DNA from: a virus
Direction: 5' to 3' (one strand)
DNA: 64,000 nucleotides
Virus record (IMG/VR): IMGVR_UViG_3300040807_001288
Span: 1-64,000 of that record
Shown here: piece by piece, positions 1 through 5,983 of the stretch
Layout: every line of letters starts with the position of its first letter
How positions within the stretch are numbered: position 1 is the stretch's first letter
Position numbers and translations under genes: made by a program
Notes under the pieces: model-generated
Told to the model about the DNA's origin: nothing
What the model saw: the letters and a program-made list of their open reading frames with translations, nothing else
Databases searched by the model: none

Positions 1-7
1 CCGATCA

Positions 8-232
8 TCACTCGACCTCCTGGATGAAAATGGTCATGTAGTCGCATCCCTGACGCCAGTTGGCAATGGAACCCGTGAGGGCCTCCTCGACCCAATCCAT
101 AGACGGGTGAGCGAGTCGCTCCCTCCTGCCCTCAGCATAGGCCCTAGCCTTCGCCTCGCTGTCGAACAGCTTGAAGCTGCCAAAGCCATAGTTGTCTTCG
201 CCCTCGACCACAGTGTAGACTAGTTCGTTCAT
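8..232 (-). CDS. Hypothetical protein, 74 aa
   Basis: A small soluble acidic protein that I do not recognise. It has no membrane segment or cysteine cluster. A start at 241 (MAHMNEL) is possible, but a perfect TATAAT on the same strand (240-245) would then overlap the start codon. The ATG at 232 (MNEL) sits seven bases after that box and is preferred. No Shine-Dalgarno sequence is visible for either start. It is the last gene of a short minus-strand series reading toward the window edge, downstream of two tiny membrane proteins. Confidence 0.6.
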   Translation of the reverse strand: MNELVYTVVEGEDNYGFGSFKLFDSEAKARAYAEGRRERLAHPSMDWVEEALTGSIANWRQGCDYMTIFIQEVE

Positions 233-239
233 GTGTGCC

Positions 240-245
240 ATTATA
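240..245 (-). promoter_or_regulatory. TATAAT box just before a start codon
   Basis: On the minus strand this reads TATAAT and lies seven bases upstream of the ATG at 232. No -35-like hexamer is visible at normal spacing. It matches the arrangement found before the minus-strand starts at 670 and 18213. It could be a T4-late-type promoter giving a very short or absent leader. This is inferred from position and sequence only. Confidence 0.4.
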
Positions 246-331
246 CTATATTATCGACCATTCAGGGGGCTCTTCTTTAGTTCTCTGTCCGTTCTGAGGT
301 AGTTTTTTTCGTGTGTAAGTGCTGTGCTGAC

Positions 332-363
332 AGGGGGTTATGGCGATGCGCCCGCTGCCCCCT
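332..363. repeat. GC-rich inverted repeat
   Basis: AGGGGG (332-337) pairs with CCCCCT (358-363). Between them, GGCG and CGCC can form an inner stem. It lies downstream of the minus-strand membrane-protein genes and before the gene ending at 8. It could be a weak terminator or an RNA-processing hairpin, but neither strand shows a clean T-run directly after it. The surrounding 242-375 interval holds nothing else I can support. Confidence 0.35.
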
Positions 364-375
364 ATGTGTGTTGTA

Positions 376-486
376 TCAGAAGATGGTGGGGATGCTGCTG
401 AGGATAGCGTACACAATCCTAATGCAGATGAGGATAGCAGGGAGGAACAGCCATGCAACGGCTACGACAGTGAGTGCTTTGATCAT
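376..486 (-). CDS. Tiny membrane protein, 36 aa
   Basis: A 36-residue open frame, starting MIKALTVV, that is almost entirely hydrophobic (A, V, I, L, F, W). It consists of one or two membrane-spanning stretches with a single lysine near the N-terminus and one arginine in the middle. It starts 13 bases after the stop of the upstream membrane protein (500-670) on the same strand, so the two look like an operon. No clear ribosome binding site is seen. Its function is unknown. Small early membrane proteins of this type are common in T4-like phages and often act on the host envelope, but that role is only inference. Confidence 0.5.
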   Translation of the reverse strand: MIKALTVVAVAWLFLPAILICIRIVYAILSSIPTIF

Positions 487-499
487 GGTGTACAGTCTA

Positions 500-670
500 T
501 CAGAAGATGCCAAGGATGGCAAGGGCACCAAGGAGAATACCTTGAGATTTCAGAGCCTTCGGCTTGTCGCTCGGCTTGATCGTCTCTTCCATCAGTCCCT
601 TGGCATCGGCAAGGTAGACAAGGCCAACAATGAGGAAGAGGATGGCGATGGTGATCGTCTTGCTGTTCAT
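500..670 (-). CDS. Small membrane protein, 56 aa
   Basis: An open frame of 56 residues with an N-terminal membrane segment (about residues 5-20, TIAILFLIVGLVYL), a short charged middle rich in K and E (about 25-42), and a second hydrophobic segment (about 45-56) that ends the protein. This gives a two-pass hairpin topology. The ATG lies six bases after a perfect TATAAT (677-682), with TTGCAT 16 bases further upstream, and no Shine-Dalgarno is present. It heads the minus-strand series. Holin-like or envelope-modifying roles are possible but nothing in the sequence proves either. Confidence 0.55.
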   Translation of the reverse strand: MNSKTITIAILFLIVGLVYLADAKGLMEETIKPSDKPKALKSQGILLGALAILGIF

Positions 671-676
671 GCCCCT

Positions 677-704
677 ATTATAACATGCTCTCCAGTATAT
701 GCAA
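677..704 (-). promoter_or_regulatory. Promoter with TATAAT six bases before ATG
   Basis: Reading the minus strand: TTGCAT (699-704), a 16-base spacer, TATAAT (677-682), six bases, then the ATG at 670. A start site seven bases after the -10 box would fall on or next to the ATG, so the transcript would be leaderless or nearly so. The -35 matches the sigma-70 consensus only in part. Confidence 0.5.
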
Positions 705-779
705 GGGGTACATCCAGAAAACGCTCAGAAAATATCGCGTCGTAGGGTCCCATATTCGGACTAGCCGCACCCATGTATA

Positions 780-842
780 GGGACTCCTATTACTTTTAAC
801 GTGTCTCAAAAAATAAAAAGTTTGGGACTCCTAGGGACTCCT
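780..842. repeat. Three copies of GGGACTCCT
   Basis: The nine-base word GGGACTCCT occurs at 780-788, 824-832 and 834-842, the last two almost in tandem. All are in the intergenic region between divergent transcription units (minus-strand genes from 670, plus-strand genes from 875). Spacing and location suggest protein-binding sites such as an operator, but no partner is identified. The rest of 705-779 holds nothing I can support. Confidence 0.4.
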
Positions 843-851
843 GAGCTATCT

Positions 852-869
852 AATAATAGAACTTGGAGT
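852..869 (+). promoter_or_regulatory. AT box and ribosome binding site before the 875 gene
   Basis: TAATAATAG (851-859) resembles the TATAATA boxes elsewhere in this window. GGAG (866-869) lies at Shine-Dalgarno distance from the ATG at 875. This site decides the start: a TTG at 863 in the same frame would put the GGAG inside the gene. Confidence 0.4.
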
Positions 870-874
870 TTGTT

Positions 875-1222
875 ATGAAATACTTGAAACGCTTGGTAGA
901 AGCTAAGAAAAAGAAGGGTCGTTGTTGGAGTGGGTACAAGCCCGCACCAGGATCAACGCCCTATAGCAAGGGTTCCTGTGTAAGGGAAGCTTACAAGCGT
1001 CTTGGATTTGTTATAGCCGAGTATGCTTTAATCAAGCCTGATCAGGATGTATCGGATGCTAGAAAAGAAGTTGAACAGGCTAGAAAGCAGGGCGCGATGG
1101 CGGCTAAAGCAATCCAAACCAATCCTAAGAATCCTAGATACCAAAAAGATTTGATAGCTGCTAACAAAAAGTTGAATCAGAACAAACCAAAAGCTTCGGA
1201 GCCTATGACCCATGAGAAGTGA
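875..1222 (+). CDS. Internal head protein-like, capsid-targeting N-terminus
   Basis: A basic 115-residue protein. It begins M-K-Y-L-K-R-L-V-E followed by Ala-Lys, closely like the T4 capsid-targeting peptide (MKTYQEFIAE followed by Ala) that gp21 removes from internal proteins. A second candidate site, Y-K-R-L-G-F-V-I-A-E then Y, falls at residues 40-50. Between them is a G-Y-K-P-A-P-G-S-type segment with two cysteines (17 and 35). The rest is a K/A/N/Q-rich helix. From the known gp21 rule (I/L-x-E) I infer that it is packed into the prohead and processed. The start is set by GGAG at 866-869. It overlaps the next gene by 11 bases. Confidence 0.6.
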   Translation: MKYLKRLVEAKKKKGRCWSGYKPAPGSTPYSKGSCVREAYKRLGFVIAEYALIKPDQDVSDARKEVEQARKQGAMAAKAIQTNPKNPRYQKDLIAANKKLNQNKPKASEPMTHEK

Positions 1223-1469
1223 ACTGAGAGAATCCTATAAGCGTATCGGCTTTGTTTTAGCTGAGGTTTACCGTAGAGACATGTCGGACACTAAAGCGAC
1301 AGAGCACGCGGTGAAGGCTAAGAAAAAGCTTGATCAGTCTAGATCTGATTTTAGATCTGCGAAGCCTGGGTCAGATGAGCAGAAGAACTCTTTAACGAGG
1401 CAGGGCCGTGCGGTAGCTGTGTACCGAGGGCGTCTAGATCAAACTGATCCAAATGGAGGAAAGACATGA
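1212..1469 (+). CDS. Small basic protein with gp21-type site, 85 aa
   Basis: A lysine- and arginine-rich 85-residue protein. Residues 9-18 read Y-K-R-I-G-F-V-L-A-E, the same motif as residues 40-49 of the preceding protein, and L-A-E fits the T4 gp21 cleavage rule. The remainder is hydrophilic and probably helical or disordered. It overlaps the upstream gene by 11 bases and the downstream gene by 4 (ATGA), so translation is probably coupled. The likely fate is packaging inside the head as a small internal protein. This is inferred from motif and context, not from recognised homology. Confidence 0.5.
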   Translation: MRSELRESYKRIGFVLAEVYRRDMSDTKATEHAVKAKKKLDQSRSDFRSAKPGSDEQKNSLTRQGRAVAVYRGRLDQTDPNGGKT

Positions 1470-2746
1470 GAGATAATGAGAGACAGTGCAGAGCACTAGA
1501 TGATTTGTTAGAACAATATTACGAGAGAGCGCGTGCTATCTTGGAGAGTTGTGAGTATTCAGAGCCTGAGCCTGTGGACCCTGAGCCCATTGAGCCTGAG
1601 CCTGAACCGATTGAGCCTGAGCCGATTGATCCTCCTTCGTATGAGTTCATGGCGCTTCGTTGTGCTCGTAACACGGTAGAGCAGAACAAGGTAGTGGCGT
1701 TGCCCGCGATGAGGGCTAATAGAAAGCCTCGAACCTTGGTTGGAGCGATTGGAGATGTTAGAAGAGGTGATTGGAAGGAGGGTAATCTTCTTAAAGAGAA
1801 CCTTGAGTCTGTTGTTCCCAAGGGCTATAACCAATGGTCTTCTAACCTTCATAAGGAGTTCCCTGAGCGTCCTGGTGTATACACTTGGAAGAACATTGGA
1901 GTATCTCCTGAGCTTCGTCCTGAGTTGGCTAGACAGCTTAAGTGGGGTACGCGGGAGTTCAACGCTTCTATGCGTGAGTTTTTACAATGTGATTTTACTG
2001 ACATTCCTAGAGAGCATGGTCTCTATGTATCGAACTATGAGGGGACGAAGGTAGATGAATGCACGTTCCTACGTTGTGGTTCTCAAGGAGTTCAGTTTGC
2101 TCACCGTGAGCTTCCCTATCAACAGTATGACGCGGACACCCTTCCGTACTCAGCGAAGCCGTACCACAGTTTAAGAGATTGTCACTTCGTTGATAATGCC
2201 TACAAGGGCGACCGTCCCAGCTTCAATGCAACCTACTTCGATGCGGGTACAAGCGAGTTCCCAGGTACGTTGCTGGTTGAGAACTGCTCATTCGTCGCTG
2301 ACTGGCCTGAAGCTCGTTCGGACGGTAAGAAGTCTACTGGTGGTCTGGTTGTGACTCACGCTCAAGGCAACCCCGATCTCAAGGATCAGAACATGATGGA
2401 GCTAGTTCATATTAAGAACTGCCTGTTTGATTTCACGAAAGGTGATAGAGCTATGGCTTCTCTACGCTCTGTGGATGAGATTATCATTGAGGACTCTTGC
2501 TTCATTGCTAGAGACCACACCATGCCTTTTGTTACTATCGACAAAGATTACGGTCAAATGGGTAACACCAAGACCAAGGTTATTCGTCTTCGCAACTGCA
2601 TCGGACTTGGTGGAGTTAAGGTAAATGTTCTTCTACCAAAGATTGACGGTAAGCAGATTTCTAAGAAAATTGATCTTCACTGCCCTGGTGAGGAAGTGGT
2701 TATTGACGGGGTTACTGGTGAGGTTATCCGTAGGGTAGCTCTGTAA
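1466..2746 (+). CDS. Beta-helix surface or fibre protein with PE repeats
   Basis: A 426-residue protein. Residues 1-30 look helical. Residues 33-57 are a Pro-Glu-rich linker of repeated E-P-E-P-I units, and the remainder shows right-handed beta-helix character: repeated rungs such as V-D-E-C-T-F-L-R-C, L-R-D-C-H-F-V-D-N, V-E-N-C-S-F-V-A and I-K-N-C-L-F. Such folds are typical of phage fibres, tailspikes and polysaccharide-binding proteins. The PE linker could project the helix domain from an anchored N-terminus. It overlaps the small basic protein upstream by four bases. Enzymatic activity cannot be assigned. It could be a head-exposed fibre given its neighbours, or a tail fibre. Confidence 0.6.
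   Translation: MRDNERQCRALDDLLEQYYERARAILESCEYSEPEPVDPEPIEPEPEPIEPEPIDPPSYEFMALRCARNTVEQNKVVALPAMRANRKPRTLVGAIGDVRRGDWKEGNLLKENLESVVPKGYNQWSSNLHKEFPERPGVYTWKNIGVSPELRPELARQLKWGTREFNASMREFLQCDFTDIPREHGLYVSNYEGTKVDECTFLRCGSQGVQFAHRELPYQQYDADTLPYSAKPYHSLRDCHFVDNAYKGDRPSFNATYFDAGTSEFPGTLLVENCSFVADWPEARSDGKKSTGGLVVTHAQGNPDLKDQNMMELVHIKNCLFDFTKGDRAMASLRSVDEIIIEDSCFIARDHTMPFVTIDKDYGQMGNTKTKVIRLRNCIGLGGVKVNVLLPKIDGKQISKKIDLHCPGEEVVIDGVTGEVIRRVAL
1562..1632 (+). repeat. Pro-Glu coding repeat
   Basis: Degenerate tandem six- and nine-base units (GAGCCT, GAGCCGATT) encode the Pro-Glu linker of the beta-helix protein. Low-complexity DNA of this kind can expand or contract by slippage, changing linker length. 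Confidence 0.6.
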
Positions 2747-2769
2747 TTTTCCGCGAAAAGCTTAGATAG

Positions 2770-2922
2770 TTGAAAAGAAAGAACAAGGGATTTAGAAACA
2801 AAGACCCTAGATATTTTGAGAAGCTGGCGGAAGCGAAGAAAAAGCTCCGCTGGTTTTTCATCAAAGAATCTAGAAAGAAACTAGGAGTTCAAAATGATTT
2901 CAAAAGAAAAGATAGAGGCTAA
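2770..2922 (+). CDS. Possible small basic protein from TTG start, 50 aa
   Basis: An open frame of 50 codons that is very rich in Lys and Arg. It has the segment Y-F-E-K-L-A-E then A-K-K-K at residues 15-25, another gp21-type site. The only available start is TTG, directly after an in-frame stop, and no Shine-Dalgarno is visible. It overlaps the next gene (2894) in another frame. It may be a further internal head peptide, or the decayed remnant of one. Low certainty. Confidence 0.3.
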   Translation: MKRKNKGFRNKDPRYFEKLAEAKKKLRWFFIKESRKKLGVQNDFKRKDRG

Positions 2923-3100
2923 ACTAGCTGCACTCCCTGCCAAGTCGGGACACGCAAGAGTTCTTCGGAGAAAGCTTGAGAAAAGATTCCCTGTTGAAGT
3001 CCCCGCGCCGCCTGTAGTAGAGAAGGTTGTTGAGCCTGTGGTAGAAGAGGTTGAAGAGAAGCCTAAGAAGCGTACCGTCCGTAAAAAGAAGGAAGACTAA
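2894..3100 (+). CDS. Small Val/Glu/Pro-rich protein, 68 aa
   Basis: A 68-residue protein with a basic helical N-terminal half (to about residue 32), a repetitive middle (P-V-V-E-K-V-V-E-P-V-V-E-E), and a strongly basic C-terminus (K-K-R-T-V-R-K-K-K). A good ribosome binding site (CTAGGAG) lies at 2881-2887. Its last four bases overlap the stop of the convergent gene at 3097. Highly charged and likely disordered, it could bind DNA or join the internal head proteins encoded just upstream. Not recognised by family. Confidence 0.5.
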   Translation: MISKEKIEAKLAALPAKSGHARVLRRKLEKRFPVEVPAPPVVEKVVEPVVEEVEEKPKKRTVRKKKED

Positions 3101-3711
3101 ACCTCTTTTATTACCCATCCGCTAAGATATTGGACACCACCGACACGGTTTGCGAACTCATGTCGGTGGTTTCCGTCTATAAGCTCTAGGAGGCCCTGTG
3201 GCGTCTCGTAAATAAGAACGTCATCCATCTTACTCGGATCCCAATAAGTGTCCTTGATGGGCCTTACAGGCTGCAAATATCGAACGATGTTCTCCAAAGG
3301 GATACTAGCCTTGTACTGCATCTCAAAAATCGGCTTAGAGTACATCCTGGCGAGCTTGTATTGAGCCGTGCAATCATCATCGTCGCGCCAATCTCCAACA
3401 AATAATACAAAGCTGGACTCGCCAATCATTTTTTGACGCTCTTGTTCGCTCTTATTGTAGCCATGAACGATAGAAAGCTTCATGGCTTGGTAGTATTGCT
3501 CGGTATCACGCTTAATTTTGTGATTTATGAGGCCCTGGATGCGCGAGTGCAGGTAATTTTTCGCGTTTTTCAACAGTTCTGAGTCTTCTTTCCTGCCCGC
3601 GCCGTAAATCCTGACCGAATTTCGGATAATTTTGTTGAAATCCTCATTCATCGGGTGCGGCCAACGGTTTTCGCGGGTCACTCCTCCTGTATATCCGATA
3701 ATTTTGTCCAT
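3097..3711 (-). CDS. Two-part protein: Rossmann-like core and ParB-like motif
   Basis: A 204-residue protein I cannot assign to one family. Residues 97-129 (S-S-F-V-L-F-V-G-D-W then A-Q-Y-K-L-A-R-M-Y-S-K-P-I-F) look like the core of the nucleoside 2-deoxyribosyltransferase/SLOG group: a hydrophobic strand, an acidic loop, then a helix leading to K-P. Near the C-terminus (about 178-187) D-G-N-H-R-H-E-F-A resembles the D-G-N-H-R motif of ParB/Srx-type domains. It starts one base beyond the stop of the glycosyltransferase upstream and shares its transcript. A nucleotide-handling or modification role is possible. This is inference from short motifs. Confidence 0.45.
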   Translation of the reverse strand: MDKIIGYTGGVTRENRWPHPMNEDFNKIIRNSVRIYGAGRKEDSELLKNAKNYLHSRIQGLINHKIKRDTEQYYQAMKLSIVHGYNKSEQERQKMIGESSFVLFVGDWRDDDDCTAQYKLARMYSKPIFEMQYKASIPLENIVRYLQPVRPIKDTYWDPSKMDDVLIYETPQGLLELIDGNHRHEFANRVGGVQYLSGWVIKEV

Positions 3712-3712
3712 T

Positions 3713-4405
3713 TTACAGTTCTATCTTGATCGGAAGGTCATTTTTTGAAATAAATGCCTCTCTATTCTTGTGCCAGGAGTCTCTACCCACCAATTCTCCT
3801 CTAGAATTGTGTAGAATGTTCATATCTAGAACTTTGTTGGTGTATCCTTTCAGAAATGCGGAGGTGGTGTAGTGAATATCATAAAAATCCCACTCGCCCT
3901 CGAAGTGGTCTGGCTTTTCTAGCCCCACATCCCTAATTATTTTGGCTTTGGCGGCTAAGAATAGACCATCGAGAGCCACAACATCATCAGGCTCACCATA
4001 GTAGGTCATATATTCTTCTCCTACTTTATTTAGATGATATACTTTGCCCCTGTGCTTGCCTTCTCTCCAAATATCCTGATCCCACCAAACGGCGTTCTCT
4101 GAAAGGTGAGTAGTTCCCGCAGGGCCAACAAAGCCTGTCTCTGGGAGACTACATAAGTTGACTAGCTTCGTTACGAACTCTTCTGGTTCATCTCGTATTA
4201 CGATATCATCATGACAGAAGATTATAATATCTTCATCGTCTGGATTAGCCTGTTCAAACGCTTGCTGGTACGCTTTGAAGATAGATGTAGCTCCAGAGTT
4301 GACAAAAAGGCCGACTCCACAGGATTTCAAGTATTCAACTAAATCAACTGTCGTTTTGGTGACCTTGTTTGCGTCTCGGGTACATAAAATAGCGTATATC
4401 TTCAT
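3713..4405 (-). CDS. Glycosyltransferase (GT-A type)
   Basis: A 230-residue protein. It opens with a nucleotide-sugar-binding strand (M-K-I-Y-A-I-L-C-T-R-D). It then has F-V-N-S-G-A-T-S-I-F-K-A-Y-Q-Q-A, the hydrophobic I-I-I-F-C-H-D-D-I (about residues 60-68, with the metal-binding D-x-D-type acidic pair), and V-A-L-D-G-L-F-L-A-A further on. This pattern matches small phage and bacterial family-2-like glycosyltransferases. The acceptor could be phage DNA, a virion protein or host surface sugar; the sequence does not tell. It starts from a divergent promoter shared with terminase and is followed at once by the two-part protein. Confidence 0.7.
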   Translation of the reverse strand: MKIYAILCTRDANKVTKTTVDLVEYLKSCGVGLFVNSGATSIFKAYQQAFEQANPDDEDIIIFCHDDIVIRDEPEEFVTKLVNLCSLPETGFVGPAGTTHLSENAVWWDQDIWREGKHRGKVYHLNKVGEEYMTYYGEPDDVVALDGLFLAAKAKIIRDVGLEKPDHFEGEWDFYDIHYTTSAFLKGYTNKVLDMNILHNSRGELVGRDSWHKNREAFISKNDLPIKIEL

Positions 4406-4409
4406 ACAC

Positions 4410-4416
4410 TATAATA
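4410..4416. promoter_or_regulatory. Divergent promoter boxes
   Basis: TATAAT on the plus strand (4410-4415) faces the terminase gene with 23 bases to its ATG. The overlapping 4411-4416 reads TATTAT on the minus strand, five bases before the glycosyltransferase ATG at 4405. The one AT box could therefore serve both directions. No ribosome binding site is evident for either gene. Confidence 0.4.
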
Positions 4417-4438
4417 TGATAGTGGTTTTTAGCTGTTT

Positions 4439-5983
4439 ATGGAAAATCAAAAATTATTACAAGAATTTAAGAAGTGTGCGGACGATCCCTCATACTTTAT
4501 CTCCAATTATATCAAGGTAACTCACCCAGTTCGTGGGTTAGTTCCATTCAAGCTGTATCCATTCCAAGAAAGGATACTTGGAGATCTTGAAGAGCATAGA
4601 TTCAATATCCTCCGCAAGTTCCGTCAGGCAGGTTGTACTACGATTGCTGCTGGGTGGTCATTATGGACCATTATCTTTCAGAAGCACAAATCAGTTGTTA
4701 TTCTTTCCAAAGGTGACGCCGAGTCTACCGAGGTACTTGATAGAATCAAACTTATGTATGATGAACTTCCTGAGTTCTTAAAGCCAGGGATTATAGAAGA
4801 TAACAAGCATACACTCAAACTAAAAACTAACTCAATTATTAAATCGAGACCTTCTGGTAAGCAGTCGGGTCGATCACTTGCTGGATCCTTACTAATTATT
4901 GATGAGGCTGCATTCATTGAAAATATTGATACTATTTGGGCTGCTGTTTATCCGATTATTTCTACAGGTGGTCGTGCTTTCGTGCTTTCTACTGTCAACG
5001 GTATCGGTAACTGGTATCATGAAGTTTATCAAAAAGCTCTGGACGGGGAAAACTCCTTCCACCCCATAGACATTCGCTGGCAAGAACACCCAGAGTATAA
5101 CTTTACTCCTGGGTTTGAGCATCTCTATGAGCAGATGGCCGAGAAGGAATTAGACATTCACAAGTGGGAAGAAACCACTAGGGCCAACATGCCCACGAAA
5201 CAATGGTTGCAAGAGTACGAGTGCAGTTTCCTAGGCACGGGTGATACCTTCGTAGAAGGTGAAGTTCTCAAGAATATCTCAGCCCAAACCAGCGAGGAGT
5301 ATTACACTAAGTATAACAACCGAATGCGAGTATGGCAAGACCCTGAGCCTCATTATTCGTACTTAATATCCTGTGATACATCGTTGGGTAGAGATCGAGA
5401 CTACTCTGCGTTCCATGTAATCAACATGTATAACGGTCAGCAGGTGGCTGAGTTCTACTCAAATAAAACTTCTATCAATGATTTTGCAAAGATCATATTT
5501 AACGAAGGTATGGCATACAACGTGGCGACTGTTGTAGCTGAGAGAAACACTATCGGAAACAACCTTATCGACTGGCTGTATAATAACTACGAGTATGAGA
5601 ACTTGTGGTCTGATGATAGGGACGAACTTGGATTTCAGGTAACGGCTAAGAACAGGGAAAGTGTTCTAGCAGAGCTAGAAGAAGCTTTGAGGACTGACGC
5701 TATAAAAGTAAACTCTACCAGGACCTGTGATGAGCTAATGACCTTTATCATTTCAGAGAATGGAAAGGCTCAAGCTGAGAAAAATCATCACGACGATCTG
5801 GTCATGAGTTTGGCTATTGCGGTGCATGTCTACAAAAACTTACTTGATTCGACTCCTATGGAGTTTGTGACAAGGCTAGATAAAAATGAGAGAATGCCTC
5901 TTCCCTCGAAGATGTATAAACATAGATTCAAGACTCCTGCGGGTCATATAGCCGAGGAAGATTACAGATGGCTGATAAAGTAA
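4439..5983 (+). CDS. 17: Terminase large subunit (gp17)
   Basis: The DNA-packaging motor ATPase and headful nuclease, 514 residues. The ATPase domain has a deviant Walker A, R-K-F-R-Q-A-G-C-T-T (residues 59-68), in which Cys stands where T4 gp17 has Lys. It also has Walker B L-L-I-I-D-E (151-156) and a coupling motif S-T-V-N-G (184-188). The nuclease domain has the three expected acidic sites: D313 (S-C-D-T-S-L-G), E368 (V-A-E-R-N) and D452/D453 (H-H-D-D-L). Lys60, before the loop, may take the lysine role as in lambda gpA. It overlaps the portal gene by 16 bases. T4 places genes 18 and 19 between 17 and 20; here they are absent. Confidence 0.95.
   Translation: MENQKLLQEFKKCADDPSYFISNYIKVTHPVRGLVPFKLYPFQERILGDLEEHRFNILRKFRQAGCTTIAAGWSLWTIIFQKHKSVVILSKGDAESTEVLDRIKLMYDELPEFLKPGIIEDNKHTLKLKTNSIIKSRPSGKQSGRSLAGSLLIIDEAAFIENIDTIWAAVYPIISTGGRAFVLSTVNGIGNWYHEVYQKALDGENSFHPIDIRWQEHPEYNFTPGFEHLYEQMAEKELDIHKWEETTRANMPTKQWLQEYECSFLGTGDTFVEGEVLKNISAQTSEEYYTKYNNRMRVWQDPEPHYSYLISCDTSLGRDRDYSAFHVINMYNGQQVAEFYSNKTSINDFAKIIFNEGMAYNVATVVAERNTIGNNLIDWLYNNYEYENLWSDDRDELGFQVTAKNRESVLAELEEALRTDAIKVNSTRTCDELMTFIISENGKAQAEKNHHDDLVMSLAIAVHVYKNLLDSTPMEFVTRLDKNERMPLPSKMYKHRFKTPAGHIAEEDYRWLIK

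Noticed and set aside
246-745. Open frames at 246-458 (minus), 311-745 and 340-579 (plus)
   Set aside because: They overlap the two tiny membrane-protein frames, lack ribosome sites and have no protein-like composition; the hydrophobic minus-strand frames explain the region better.
780-842. CRISPR-like repeats
   Set aside because: The unit is only nine bases with irregular spacing and no spacers; more likely binding sites.
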